A stretch of DNA of 64,000 nt from Streptomyces sannanensis. GTDB lineage: Bacteria; Actinomycetota; Actinomycetes; Streptomycetales; Streptomycetaceae. Shown here piece by piece: positions 16,244-25,180 of the stretch. The stretch lies in assembly GCF_039536205.1 (NCBI RefSeq), contig NZ_BAAAYL010000001.1:310001-374000 (forward strand). The letters run 5' to 3'. How positions within the stretch are numbered: position 1 is the first letter of the stretch; each line of letters starts with the position of its first letter. A model generated the notes under the pieces. It saw nothing but the letters and a program-made list of their open reading frames with translations, had not been told where the DNA came from and searched no databases. The position numbers and the translations under genes were made by a program.

Positions 16244-16652
16244 CGGGGCAGCCGTGGAAAGACGCAAGGCAGGGCGGTATGTTCCGTCTCGAGCACGGCT
16301 CCCCGCGAATCGGCTGATGCTCCCGAGGCTCCTCAGATCAGATCTCCTTCTCGCTCCAGATCACGGCCTTGAGGTACTCATGCGCCTTACCGGGTTACGA
16401 CGGAGCCGGCCCCTCCTCGCTGGCGTCGACCAGGACGCCATGAACCTGCCGAAGCTTGGATCCCGGTAGTGCACCGCACACTGGTGGAGTCCTGGGCCCG
16501 CACCAGCCCCGTTACTTTCTTCGTGGCCCTGAAACGGGGCTCCTGGCCTCCGGTTTCGGGCACGTCCGAGCCACAGCCGATGTGCTGCGCATCACACTCG
16601 GCGTCGTTGGCCCACCGGGCATGAACGGACACGGCCTCCCTCGCCCCATCCG
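16244..16652. other. Intergenic region, no supported gene
   Basis: I see no supported coding sequence. The stretch holds one copy of a 34-bp repeat (16520-16553) that recurs inverted at 54475-54508. Sequence around it reads like degraded mobile-element debris. Confidence 0.6.
16520..16553. repeat. 34-bp dispersed repeat (copy 1)
   Basis: The reverse complement of these 34 bases is identical to 54475-54508. On the minus strand it can be read as QEPRFRATKKVT, and the same peptide is readable at the second copy. Origin unknown; probably the tail of a mobile element. Confidence 0.75.
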
Positions 16653-17678
16653 TCACTGCCCGGGCAGGGGGGTGCGCAGCGCTGTGTGCCCCTGGTCCCA
16701 GGCCCCGCGGATGTGGGCCGTGAGGCGGTCTTCCAGGAGGATGGTGGCCGCGCAGCCGAAAGCGATGTCCGCCTCCAGGGCGGGCTCGTCGGCGAGGAGG
16801 CCGCCGACGACCTCGTGGCGTACGACCTGCTCGTGGACGGCGTCGGCCGCCACGTGCTCGGTGTAGAAATGCTCGGCTGCGGGGCCTGCCCCGCAGCGCC
16901 GCATGGCGTTGGCCATGCGGCGGGATCCGGGCGACGAAGTGACCTCGACGCACGCGAAGTGCCCGACGAGCGCACCGCGCAGGGCCCGGTGGAGCCCGAA
17001 GAGGGACATCAGGTTCACCGTGGCGAGCAGGGCCGCCGGGGCCCGGTCGAGGTAGCGGCCGTACGTCGGATCCAGGTCGAGGTCGGCCATGAGGTCTGCG
17101 AAGAGCTCCGCGTGTATGCGGTCGGCGCGTCCAGCGCCGAACTCGTCGTACTCGACGGCCACCATGGCGGCCTTGGCACGGCCGGTGAGCCGGGGGATGA
17201 CCCAGGCATGCGGGTCCGCCTCCTTGAGGTGGTACAGGGAGCGCAGGGCCGCGTACTCGCGCAACTGCCACAACTCGCCCTCGGTTTCCAGGTAGTGGCT
17301 GAGACTGCCGGAAAGGTCGACGGGCTCGACGAGGAGCGGGGCGAACGCGGCCTCGACCGACTTTGACCCGTCGGACAGTTCAGCCCGCAGAGCGTGCAGG
17401 AAGCGGCCTTCGAAGGCCTGGCGCAGCCGCAGCAGGTCGGGATCCCATTCGCGTGCGTCGTCGACGTCATCGAAGCCGCGGTAGTGCAGCTCGTACAGCA
17501 GATACAGCGCGAACTGGAGGTCCTCCCCCCACGGATCGGCCCCGAGGACCGCTCCCGGGTCGTACGCCGGAGGGCGGCCGGACCGCAGGGCGTCGGTCAC
17601 GGCAGCGGACAGTTCGCCCCGTCCCTCGACCAGGCGGGGGCCGACAGCCGTCGCCGTCAGGGCGGAAGGGCTCATCAC
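16653..17678 (-). CDS. Iron-containing redox enzyme (heme-oxygenase-like diiron fold)
   Basis: 341 aa. A large helical protein with the ligand pattern of the heme-oxygenase-like diiron oxidase family: Glu-rich helix EYDEFGAGRADRIH (residues 176-189) and H275-x3-D279-x2-H282 (HVAADAVH). The family activates oxygen for N-oxygenation, decarboxylation or C-C cleavage. The start is GTG 17678 or ATG 17675, both overlapping the stop of the CDGSH gene. It is last in a three-gene leftward unit of methyltransferase, CDGSH protein and this enzyme. The CDGSH protein may supply electrons or iron-sulfur chemistry to it; substrate unknown. Confidence 0.85.
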   Translation of the reverse strand: MMSPSALTATAVGPRLVEGRGELSAAVTDALRSGRPPAYDPGAVLGADPWGEDLQFALYLLYELHYRGFDDVDDAREWDPDLLRLRQAFEGRFLHALRAELSDGSKSVEAAFAPLLVEPVDLSGSLSHYLETEGELWQLREYAALRSLYHLKEADPHAWVIPRLTGRAKAAMVAVEYDEFGAGRADRIHAELFADLMADLDLDPTYGRYLDRAPAALLATVNLMSLFGLHRALRGALVGHFACVEVTSSPGSRRMANAMRRCGAGPAAEHFYTEHVAADAVHEQVVRHEVVGGLLADEPALEADIAFGCAATILLEDRLTAHIRGAWDQGHTALRTPLPGQ

Positions 17679-17944
17679 GGGTTCCTGTCCTCGGGCGGCG
17701 AGACGTCTCGCGCGCGGCGGCGGTGGCTCGTGTCACACCACGGGTACGTGCGGCTGCGGCGACAGGTGCACACCGCGACCATGAAGCGGTCGGACCGGAC
17801 GACCGCCCCGTCCTCCAGAGCGATCTCGATCGGTCCCTCGACCACGACCGGGCCCTGCGGGTCGACGAACACCCGGCGTACGGGCGTCGCCGCGTACGCC
17901 GGGTCCGGGGCGCCGGCAGCGGCCCGGTCAGAGGTGTCGGGCAC
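17675..17944 (-). CDS. CDGSH iron-sulfur domain protein
   Basis: 89 aa. The C-terminal half carries CTCRRSRTYPWCDTSH, the 3-Cys/1-His motif that binds a [2Fe-2S] cluster in CDGSH proteins; the Gly of the canonical signature is Thr here. GTG at 17944 lies inside the 3' end of the methyltransferase gene (17-nt overlap), and its stop overlaps the start of the diiron-type gene, so all three are translationally coupled. A redox partner role for the downstream enzyme is likely but inferred. Confidence 0.9.
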   Translation of the reverse strand: MPDTSDRAAAGAPDPAYAATPVRRVFVDPQGPVVVEGPIEIALEDGAVVRSDRFMVAVCTCRRSRTYPWCDTSHRRRARDVSPPEDRNP

Positions 17945-18614
17945 GGATGATCACCAGTTCTTCCCATTGCTCGGCTTGGGCCGCCAGACCCTGGCGCTCC
18001 AACCAGGCCCGCCGCGAGCGCAGTACGGGGCCCCACGGTATGGAGGCCGTTGCCGTGACCTCGGCGACCAGCTGCCCGCGGGTCAGCCGGGCGACGGTCT
18101 CCTCGGCCCCGCACATCCCCGAATGCACCATCAGCAGGGTGCCCCCGGGGCGCAGCAAAGCCGGAGCGGCCGAGCAGATCCGGTCGATGACCGTGCGCCC
18201 GTCGAGACCGGCGTCCCAGGCGCGCTCCGGCCCGTGTGAAGGCAGTCGGGCCCGCGGGGCGGGGACGTACGGTGGATTTGCGACGACCAGGTCGAAGCGG
18301 CGCCGGGCGGTACGCGCCGCGAAGTCGCCGTGCAGCACCCGCAGGGGAAGCCGCCGGCGCAGGGCGTTCAGGCGTGCCGTGACCACCGCCGGCCAGGAAA
18401 CGTCGACCGCCGTGACCCGCGCGCCGCGGCCCGCGGCATGCAGGGCCAGGGCGCCTGTGCCCGTACCGATCTCCAGCACGTCGGTCTGGGGCCCCAGGTC
18501 CTCATGGTCGAGCGCCGCCGCGAGGAGTTGGGTGTCTGCCTGCGGCCGGTAGACACCCGGCAGAGCGATCAGGCCCGCGGGCAGTTTGCCCCCAACCAGA
18601 GCCGAACAGGACAT
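17928..18614 (-). CDS. HemK/PrmC-like SAM-dependent methyltransferase
   Basis: 228 aa class I methyltransferase. VLEIGTGTGALAL is the SAM-binding motif I and VVANPPYVP the NPPY motif of N5-glutamine or N6-adenine methyltransferases, as in PrmC/HemK2. It is shorter than release-factor PrmC and lacks the N-terminal helical domain, so the target may be another protein or a small molecule. First gene of the coupled trio. ATG at 18614. Confidence 0.88.
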   Translation of the reverse strand: MSCSALVGGKLPAGLIALPGVYRPQADTQLLAAALDHEDLGPQTDVLEIGTGTGALALHAAGRGARVTAVDVSWPAVVTARLNALRRRLPLRVLHGDFAARTARRRFDLVVANPPYVPAPRARLPSHGPERAWDAGLDGRTVIDRICSAAPALLRPGGTLLMVHSGMCGAEETVARLTRGQLVAEVTATASIPWGPVLRSRRAWLERQGLAAQAEQWEELVIIRARHL

Positions 18615-19297
18615 GGCACATCTCCTTGAGCGACCGGCACGCCCGCCATGACGAATTGCGGAGGCCGGCAGACTGCCGAGGCTTTGCGCCTTCCCATCTA
18701 ATTGTTCACCATCCGGAAGCCCGCCGTTCTCAGGAGGATCAGACGAAAATCCAATTCGGGCGCACGCCGCATTTCATTACCCGAAAATTCCGGTTGACCA
18801 TGCAGCGGCAACAGGCTGACCCGTCACGGTGGCCTCCCCTGGGGGATCTATCAGCGGGGTGACCGGATCCAGCCACGAACCTGCTCTTCACGGCCATTAC
18901 CCGGACGCCGGCGCTTGGCACGGTGGCCCCCAGCATCCGCTTCGTCCTCCGCCCTGCTCGAACGCCGGACGACGGCATCGTCCGCCTGGCGCCGGACCCC
19001 ACGGCCCCCGCTCTCGCCCACGGCCTCAGCCTCGGCCGGCGCCGTCCGCGGGTGACGCCTGGACCTCGCTCGGTCTGCCATCGCGCCTCCTGCGGTGGCA
19101 CCTGTCTCCCACCGCCTACCCCGCCTCGTCGCCCCCACGTCTTCCATCCCGTGAGCGCCTTCGAGCGCGGAGCCGGCCGGTGCTTGCTGTCCTAAGGGGC
19201 CCGCGCACTGGGTGGGGCCCTCCGCAATACACGGCACGCCGACGGTGACGAACACGCCTAGGCTGGAAGAAGCGTCACAGTGAAATCGGAGGGCACC
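18615..19297. other. Intergenic region, no supported gene
   Basis: Contains the promoter region of the leftward methyltransferase operon and of the small membrane gene at 19298. The GC-rich middle has several open frames, but none has both a ribosome site and recognisable protein composition. Confidence 0.5.
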
Positions 19298-19453
19298 ATG
19301 ATCATCCTCGGCGTAATTCTGCTTGTCATCGGCTTCGTTACGGGAATCAGCATCCTGTGGACCATAGGCATCATCCTCGCCGTTATCGGAGTCATCCTCT
19401 GGATCCTCGGCGCCCTCGGACACTCCGTAGGCGGACGCAAGCACTACTGGTAA
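19298..19453 (+). CDS. Small membrane protein (DUF6131-like)
   Basis: 51 aa, almost entirely hydrophobic: two membrane segments (MIILGVILLVIGFVTGI and IGIILAVIGVILWILGAL) and a short polar tail GGRKHYW. Single-gene proteins of this form are common in Streptomyces; function unknown. ATG at 19298 is preceded at five bases by GGAGGG, which strongly supports translation. It stands alone between larger genes. Confidence 0.88.
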   Translation: MIILGVILLVIGFVTGISILWTIGIILAVIGVILWILGALGHSVGGRKHYW

Positions 19454-19896
19454 CAAACACGTCAGCACGGGGAGCTCCGCACGCGGAGGGGGATTCTCCC
19501 CGCCCGGAGGAGAGCAGGCAGCCCGACCATGGCCAAGCAGCCGAAGTCATCCCAACCCCCGCACGGCGAGGGCCCCAGCCCACACAGGGGCACCCCAGGA
19601 CCCGCCCGGCACTCGCAGCGCTGGCTGACCCTCATCTGTACCCGTTGTGCACGTACTCTCGGGCGGCCCCTGCTCCCGGCGCAAACGTGTGACGGCTTCG
19701 CGAGGAGCAGGAGGCCTGGTCGCCAAGGCAGGTGGACAAAGGTGCACCGCCCGCAGCGCCCCTCCATCAGACAGCAAAGTCTCGCGGCCACATGGCCGCC
19801 GTACCGCAAGCCCCACCTCAGCCACCCGCCCGGCGCATCCCCTGCACGACTGCGGCTGCGCCGTTCTCCCTCCGCCCCGGCAGAAGGACTTGTCCC
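19454..19896. other. Intergenic region with one doubtful reading frame
   Basis: An ATG at 19529 with GGAGGAGAG upstream opens a 129-codon frame, but its product is Arg/Pro-rich with no recognisable domain and overlaps the next gene. I do not annotate it as a gene. Nothing else stands out. Confidence 0.45.
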
Positions 19897-20349
19897 ATGG
19901 CTGTCCGACACCAGTTGATCCGGCGTCCCCCTCAGGCGGTGTGGGCGGTGCTCGCGGATCCGGACGCGTACGGAGAATGGGTGGTGGGGCCCTCCGAGTC
20001 CACGCCCCTCGATGGCGCCTGGCCCGGGGTCGGCTCGCGACTCCGTTACACCGTCCGCCTGGGCCCCTGGTCGCTCGACGGAGTCACCACTGTCCGGCAC
20101 ACCGAGCCTGGCCGCGAGCTGGAACTGGAGGCCTCCTTCAAGTCCCTCGGTACGGCACGGATCTTCCTCCAGCTCCGGCCGTGGGGCGGGGAGACCCTCG
20201 TCGTCTGCGACGAGCACCCCCTGCGCGGCATCGGCGGCACCCTCCACAACCCCGCCACCGAAGCGCTGCTCCAGCTCCGCCACCGCGGCATGCTGGCCCG
20301 TCTGGCCAAGGTCGTGGAACGGCGGCACGGCGAGGTGCGCCATGCCTGA
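19897..20349 (+). CDS. SRPBCC-family protein
   Basis: 150 aa, one START-like domain (PPQAVWAVLADPDAYGEWVV at the N-terminus, a typical SRPBCC opening). ATG at 19897 has AGAAGGA upstream. Its 3' end overlaps the start of the FAD oxidoreductase gene by 8 nt, so the two are co-translated. The fold binds hydrophobic ligands and could present or sequester the substrate or product of the oxidoreductase. Confidence 0.85.
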   Translation: MAVRHQLIRRPPQAVWAVLADPDAYGEWVVGPSESTPLDGAWPGVGSRLRYTVRLGPWSLDGVTTVRHTEPGRELELEASFKSLGTARIFLQLRPWGGETLVVCDEHPLRGIGGTLHNPATEALLQLRHRGMLARLAKVVERRHGEVRHA

Positions 20350-21931
20350 CGCTGTGGTGATCGGCGCGGGCCCCAACGGGCTGGTGGCCGCGAACCTGTT
20401 GGCGGACGCCGGCTGGAACGTGGAGGTCCTGGAGGCCCAGGAGGAACCCGGCGGGGCGGTACGCAGTGACCGCGGTGTCCATCCGGACTACGTCTCGGAC
20501 GTCTTCAGCGCGTTCTACCCGCTCGCCGCCGCCTCCCCAGTCCTCGCCCGCCTCGACCTCGCCGCCGAGGGACTGCGATGGAGCCACGCCCCGCGCGTGT
20601 TGGCCCACCCACTGCTGGACGGCAGGTGCGCGGTCCTCGAACGCCGCGTGCAGGAGACCGCATCCGGGCTGGAGGCGTTCGCGCCGGCCGACGGCGACGC
20701 CTGGCGTGACATGTACAGTCTCTGGAGCCGCGTCGGGCCCGATCTCGTCCAGGCCCTGTTCACCCCCTTCCCACCGGTCCGCGCCGGCCTCCACCTGGCC
20801 GCGAAGCTCCGAGCTGCGGGCGGACTCCGACTGGCCCGGAACCTGGCCCTGCCCGTGCGCCGCCTGGGCGAGGAGGAGTTCACGGGCGCGGGCGGCCGAC
20901 TTCTGCTGGCCGGCAACGCCCTGCACGCCGACCTGTCCCCGGAAGCCGCCGGGAGTGGCGGCTTCGGCTGGCTGATGTCGATGCTCGGTCAGAGCCACGG
21001 CTTCCCGGTCCCCGTGGGAGGGGCCGACGCCCTGACCGCAGCGCTCGTGGGCCGCCTCCGGCGCCGCGGGGGCGCCCTGCGCTGCGGGGAGCGGGTCACG
21101 TCAGTCGTCGTACGCGGTGACAGGGCCGTGGGGGTGCGGACGGCCCGCGGAGAAACGGTAGGCGCACGTCGGGCCGTGCTCGCCGATACGTCGGCAACCG
21201 CGCTGTACCGGGACCTCGTCGGGCAGGAACACCTCCCGTCCCGCCTGCTACGGGACCTGGAACGCTTCCAGTGGGACTTCGCGACCTTCAAGGTCGACTG
21301 GGCCCTGACCGGCCCGGTGCCGTGGACGGCACGGCAGGCCGCCGGGGCCGGCACGGTCCACGTCGCCGCCGGCATCGACGGCCTGACCCGGTTCGCCTCG
21401 CAGATCGCCATGGGGCAGGTTCCCGACGAACCGTTCGCCCTCTTCGGCCAGATGACCACAGCGGATCCCAGCCGCTCACCGGCCGGCACCGAATCGGCGT
21501 GGGCCTACACCCACCTGCCCCAGCACATCACCTCCGACGCAGGCCCCGACGGCATCACAGGCCGGTGGGACGCCCGTGAGCAGGAAGCGATGGCGGACCG
21601 CATCGAAGCGCAGGTGGAACGGTTCGCCCCCGGATTCCGTACGCTGATCGGCGCCCGCCGCATCCTGGCCCCCACCACCCTCCAGGCCATGAACGAGAAC
21701 CTCCACAACGGCGCCATCAACAACGGCACCACCGCCCTCCACCAGCAGGCGATCTTCCGCCCCACCCCCGGCACCGGTCGGCCCGAGACCCCGGTCAAGG
21801 GCCTCTACCTCGCCTCCGCAGCCGCCCACCCGGGCGGAGGAGTCCACGGAGCACCCGGCGCGAACGCCGCCCGGGCAGCACTCCGGGCCCAGGGATTGCA
21901 CACCCTCCTCCACCGCGGTCAACGCATCTGA
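20342..21931 (+). CDS. Phytoene desaturase-like FAD-dependent oxidoreductase
   Basis: 529 aa. The N-terminus has the dinucleotide-binding motif VVIGAGPNGLVAANLLADAG followed by the ExxEEPGGAVRSD segment of amine oxidase/phytoene desaturase-type flavoproteins. The C-terminus has LYLASAAAHPGGGVHGAPG, the FAD-contacting closing motif of this family. Members act on carotenoids and other lipids, but no carotenoid genes are nearby, so the substrate is unknown. ATG at 20342 overlaps the SRPBCC gene. Confidence 0.9.
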   Translation: MPDAVVIGAGPNGLVAANLLADAGWNVEVLEAQEEPGGAVRSDRGVHPDYVSDVFSAFYPLAAASPVLARLDLAAEGLRWSHAPRVLAHPLLDGRCAVLERRVQETASGLEAFAPADGDAWRDMYSLWSRVGPDLVQALFTPFPPVRAGLHLAAKLRAAGGLRLARNLALPVRRLGEEEFTGAGGRLLLAGNALHADLSPEAAGSGGFGWLMSMLGQSHGFPVPVGGADALTAALVGRLRRRGGALRCGERVTSVVVRGDRAVGVRTARGETVGARRAVLADTSATALYRDLVGQEHLPSRLLRDLERFQWDFATFKVDWALTGPVPWTARQAAGAGTVHVAAGIDGLTRFASQIAMGQVPDEPFALFGQMTTADPSRSPAGTESAWAYTHLPQHITSDAGPDGITGRWDAREQEAMADRIEAQVERFAPGFRTLIGARRILAPTTLQAMNENLHNGAINNGTTALHQQAIFRPTPGTGRPETPVKGLYLASAAAHPGGGVHGAPGANAARAALRAQGLHTLLHRGQRI

Positions 21932-22094
21932 CAACCAGTGCCGGCCGGTCTCACCCGCAGCGGAGTGTCAGCGCACCGCACCTCGTGCGCACACGCGGGC
22001 CCTCGGTGTCCGCCGTCCCGCGTGACATTTCCCTATCCGGGTAGGCGCCAGCCGTGTCCGGCGGTCGTCCGGGCACGGACGCAAGGAGCAGTCC

Positions 22095-22496
22095 ATGATT
22101 CTCATCCTGGGATTGATCATTCTGATCGCCGCCGTGATCATCGGCGTTGTTGGCATATTCGGCAACATGGGAGCCGATCACGCTCTTGGCACCGGCGGCG
22201 ATTTCTCCATTTTCGGCTACCACGTCATGGGCTCCACGGGAAGTGTCTTCCTGGCCGGGGTCGTCGTGGGCGGCGCCGCCCTGCTCGGCCTGGCCCTGGT
22301 CATGCTCGGAGTCCGTCGCTCCGCGCGGGCCCGACGCGGAGCAGGCATGTCACGCCGCGAGGCCGCCGCCGTCGATCGAGAACGCGACGACCTGATCAAG
22401 CAACGCGACATCGCCCGCGCCGAGACCGGCGGCCCGGTGGCCGACGCCCCCGGCAGCCGCCGCCACTGGTTCGGCCACCGCACCGCGCCGCGCTGA
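22095..22496 (+). CDS. Small two-helix membrane protein
   Basis: 133 aa. Membrane segments at about residues 3-24 (LILGLIILIAAVIIGVVGIF) and 50-72 (GSVFLAGVVVGGAALLGLAL), then a basic cytoplasmic tail. ATG at 22095 has AAGGAG upstream. Comparable proteins recur in Streptomyces without assigned function. Its monocistronic setting resembles the small membrane gene at 19298. Confidence 0.82.
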   Translation: MILILGLIILIAAVIIGVVGIFGNMGADHALGTGGDFSIFGYHVMGSTGSVFLAGVVVGGAALLGLALVMLGVRRSARARRGAGMSRREAAAVDRERDDLIKQRDIARAETGGPVADAPGSRRHWFGHRTAPR

Positions 22497-23686
22497 CCCT
22501 ACCGGCCGGTCGAGCGCAGCGCCTACCCACGATCGGAGCAGGCTTAGCCGATCCGGCCGTACTCAAGGTGCCGGAGTCGCAGGCCGAGGAATCCGTGGAG
22601 GGAGACACCAGGCGTGGCTCAGAAGAAGGCGACGAAGGCAGCGGCCAAGAAGACCACAACAGCCTTGAGCACCATGTTCCTCACGGCCCGTACGCCCCGC
22701 GCTCCGCCATCTGGCCGGCCTGCGGGACCGGGGTGTCGGGAAAGGTCTGGATGCCCAGTTCCCACTGCGGGATGCTACTGGCCGAGCTCGGCCCGGACAT
22801 GGTTGCCCTTGCCGGTGGGGCCGGAGGTGTTCTTCCCTCCGGACTGGACGGTCGTGCACACCGGTGTCGCCCCGTACCGGCCCAATGGCGTGCGTGAGGT
22901 GTTCGAGAGCAGTGGCGGCGGTGTTTTTGAAGGCGAGGGCCGGCCCGTCGCCGAGGCCTACCGCCACGGCAAGGCCATCGGCGGAGTTGCCGACCAGGTC
23001 GAAGGTGCCCTCGCCGGTGTAGATCCCGCTGGTGCGTCTGCGGAGCGCACCTGAAGAAGGTATCTACGGCATGGCCTGGCCGCTGACGGGGCAGCGAGCG
23101 AACCGTGGGAATGGCCCCTTATTCCATAAGGGTGTTGAATACTTCGACGCCCAACCCGGCCATCGCACGAACATTTCCGCATCGTCCCCATATCGTATCC
23201 ATCTGTGGCCGCGGGTGCGTGGTCAACTGTCGCCAGGCACAGTCCGGTTCGTGGCCCTGCCCTCGTCTGGCACTCTCAGACTGGACGCGGAAAATCTGCT
23301 CTACTGCCTCTCCCACGAGGGACCCGGGCGGAAGAGGTGGCCCTGTTGCCATTCCAACTGGAATGCTGCCCACTGACGCCCGCACCCTACGGCTGAGCAC
23401 CACCGTCCAGCCACCCTCGCGTCGCGTGCGGACGGCGCGCCCGCTCCCCCGAGCCACTCGAGACCGCTCCCGCTCCCGACAGGCAACCATCTGATGACTC
23501 GTCAGTAAGGTCAGCAAAGGGTCAGCAAGAGTCTGATTAGACCTGGTCACAGGTGCCGACACGTGCAGCTCGCTCCCCACGTCCGAGTGGATCACTTCGA
23601 CGCAGCGAGCACGCCCCTCCGCATGGCAGGCGGAGGGGCCGGTGCCGGCACCTTGCGACAATGGGACCGATGTCTATAACCCCAGG
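22497..23686. other. Gene-poor stretch with degraded sequence
   Basis: About 1.2 kb without a convincing gene. A GTG at 22614 with GGAGGGAG upstream opens a Lys/Ala-rich start (MAQKKATKAAAKKTTTA) that soon degenerates into Pro/Arg-rich sequence, so it may be a truncated small gene. On the minus strand around 22850-23040 a frame reads SGIYTGEGTFDLVGNSADG and similar, which looks coding but has no clear start or stop. Doubled GGTCAGCA motifs lie at about 23513-23530. A GC-rich hairpin is at 23613. Confidence 0.5.
23613..23639. terminator. GC-rich hairpin downstream of pirin
   Basis: GCCCCTCCGC and GCGGAGGGGC form a perfect 10-bp stem with a 7-nt loop. It lies about 48 nt beyond the stop of the leftward pirin gene, as expected for a factor-independent or Streptomyces-type terminator; there is no T-run. 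Confidence 0.65.
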
Positions 23687-24652
23687 TCAACGTACTCGTC
23701 CGCGCGGTTTGAGCGGCACCGGCGGGAGTTCGGGCGCGGCCAGTCGGCCCCCGTCATAGCCCTTCACCTCGCCGAAGCGGGAGCCCTTCATCCAGTCCCT
23801 GCGCGCCTGTTCGATGTCCGCCTGCGAACGCCCGATGAAGTTCCACCACATGACCAGCTCCTCCTCGAAGGGCTCGCCGCCGAGCAGCATCAGGGCGGCG
23901 TCGGATTCGGCGCGCAGAGGGAGTTCGGAGCGGCCACAGCCGAGGTAGAGCATCGAGCCGGGGAGTACGGGCACGCCGTCGACATGGGCCTCGCCGGACA
24001 TGGAGAGCACGGCGTACTCGAAGTCGGGTTCAAGCGGCAAGGAGACCTCGGCGCCCCGGGCGAGGGCGAGGTCGGCGCCGACGATCGGGGTGTAGGTGGT
24101 GCCGGGCGAGGCGGCACCGTCGATTTCACCGAGGATCAGGGTGGCGGTGAAACCCGGGGCGGTGACGACGGGTAGCTCGGGGTGGTGCTGGAAGTGCGGT
24201 TCGACGTGGCGGTGGCTGTCGGGCAGGGCGACCCACAGCTGTGCGCCGTGCAGGAACCTGGCGTGCGGCCTGGGGCTTTCCTCCGAGTGACTGATCGCCC
24301 GGCCGGAGGTCATCAGACCGAGTTCCTTGGGCCGGATGGTCTGGAGGCTGCCCAGGCTGTCCCGGTGCAGTACTTCGCCCTCGTGCAGCCAGCTGACGGT
24401 CTGGAGGCCCATGTGGGGGTGGGGCGGAACCTGCATTCCGGGCTGGTCGGCGATGTCGTCGGGCCCGTAGTGGTCGACGAAGCACCAGGCGCCGACCATG
24501 CGGCGGCCGAGGTTGGGCAGCAGTCTGCGCACCTCGGTGGACTCGCCGAGCGTTACGCGGCGGGGACTGAGGAGCTCACGCACCGGCTCGGCGACGACGA
24601 AGCCCCGGCCGCCGCAGACGGATGGCGTGGCCTGGCGATCGAGATTGCTCAT
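23687..24652 (-). CDS. Pirin family protein
   Basis: 321 aa bicupin. The N-terminal cupin has the metal-binding PHPHMGLQTVSWLHEGEVLH segment of pirins; the protein ends with the conserved MWWNFIGRS...GG tail. Pirins bind iron or other metals and have been reported as quercetinases or redox-sensing cofactors. ATG at 24652 (MSNLDRQATP) was chosen over an upstream ATG at 24739, which would add 29 non-conserved residues. The 3' end carries one copy of the 23-bp repeat shared with 12307-12329. Confidence 0.92.
   Translation of the reverse strand: MSNLDRQATPSVCGGRGFVVAEPVRELLSPRRVTLGESTEVRRLLPNLGRRMVGAWCFVDHYGPDDIADQPGMQVPPHPHMGLQTVSWLHEGEVLHRDSLGSLQTIRPKELGLMTSGRAISHSEESPRPHARFLHGAQLWVALPDSHRHVEPHFQHHPELPVVTAPGFTATLILGEIDGAASPGTTYTPIVGADLALARGAEVSLPLEPDFEYAVLSMSGEAHVDGVPVLPGSMLYLGCGRSELPLRAESDAALMLLGGEPFEEELVMWWNFIGRSQADIEQARRDWMKGSRFGEVKGYDGGRLAAPELPPVPLKPRGRVR
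23829..23851. repeat. 23-bp direct repeat, possible att site (copy 2)
   Basis: Identical to 12307-12329 and lying inside the intact pirin gene. If it is an attachment core, the element occupies the interval down to 12329 and restored the pirin 3' end on insertion. Confidence 0.5.
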
Positions 24653-24759
24653 GGCGGTCAACCTATTCCTGTCGCCGTGTTCGTGTCCCGGCGCGCGGCG
24701 GCCTCTCCGGCTCACACCGGTGGTGAAATATTCAACCACGGTCCGATGTTGGCCACGGT

Positions 24760-25116
24760 GTGAGCGAGATCAAGACCGACACCTATTACGAGCACGGAAC
24801 GCCCGCCGAGCGCTGGGAGCGTGCACAGATGTTCTTCGACGCCAAGGAGTACGTCACCGCGGCGGGCATCCTCACCGGTCTGGTCGAGGAGGAGCCCGGG
24901 CAGGTCGCGCCGCGGCTGCTGCTCGCCCGCGCCTACTACCACTCGGCGCAGCTGCGCCGGGCCGAGGCCGAGCTGCGGGCCGTCCTGGAGCGCGACCCGG
25001 TGGAGGCGTACGCGCGGCTGATGCTGGGCCGCACGCTGGAGCGCCAGGGCCGTGCTGCGGAGGCGGCCCGGGAGCTGCGACTGGCCGTCGCCATGAACCC
25101 GGAGTTCGGGGCCTGA
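24760..25116 (+). CDS. Tetratricopeptide repeat protein
   Basis: 118 aa, with helical repeats of TPR type (AQMFFDAKEYVTAAGILTGL, PRLLLARAYYHSAQLRRAEA, ARLMLGRTLERQGRAAEAAR). The start is GTG at 24760. It is divergent from pirin with a 107-nt promoter region between. Such short TPR proteins are common next to pirin in Streptomyces and act as protein-interaction scaffolds; partner unknown. Confidence 0.85.
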   Translation: MSEIKTDTYYEHGTPAERWERAQMFFDAKEYVTAAGILTGLVEEEPGQVAPRLLLARAYYHSAQLRRAEAELRAVLERDPVEAYARLMLGRTLERQGRAAEAARELRLAVAMNPEFGA

Positions 25117-25180
25117 CGGGGCCCCGAGTCCGGGAGCCTGACCAGGGGCAACGCACCGGCTCGGCTAGCCTGAGGGCACG

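Noticed and set aside
19529..19918. Possible 129-aa gene between the small membrane gene and the SRPBCC gene
   Set aside because: A good ribosome site but Arg/Pro-rich, no domain, and it overruns the start of a well-supported gene.
23119..23661. 180-codon minus-strand frame downstream of pirin
   Set aside because: No recognisable domain; it runs through the terminator hairpin and the doubled GGTCAGCA motifs, so it is unlikely to be translated.
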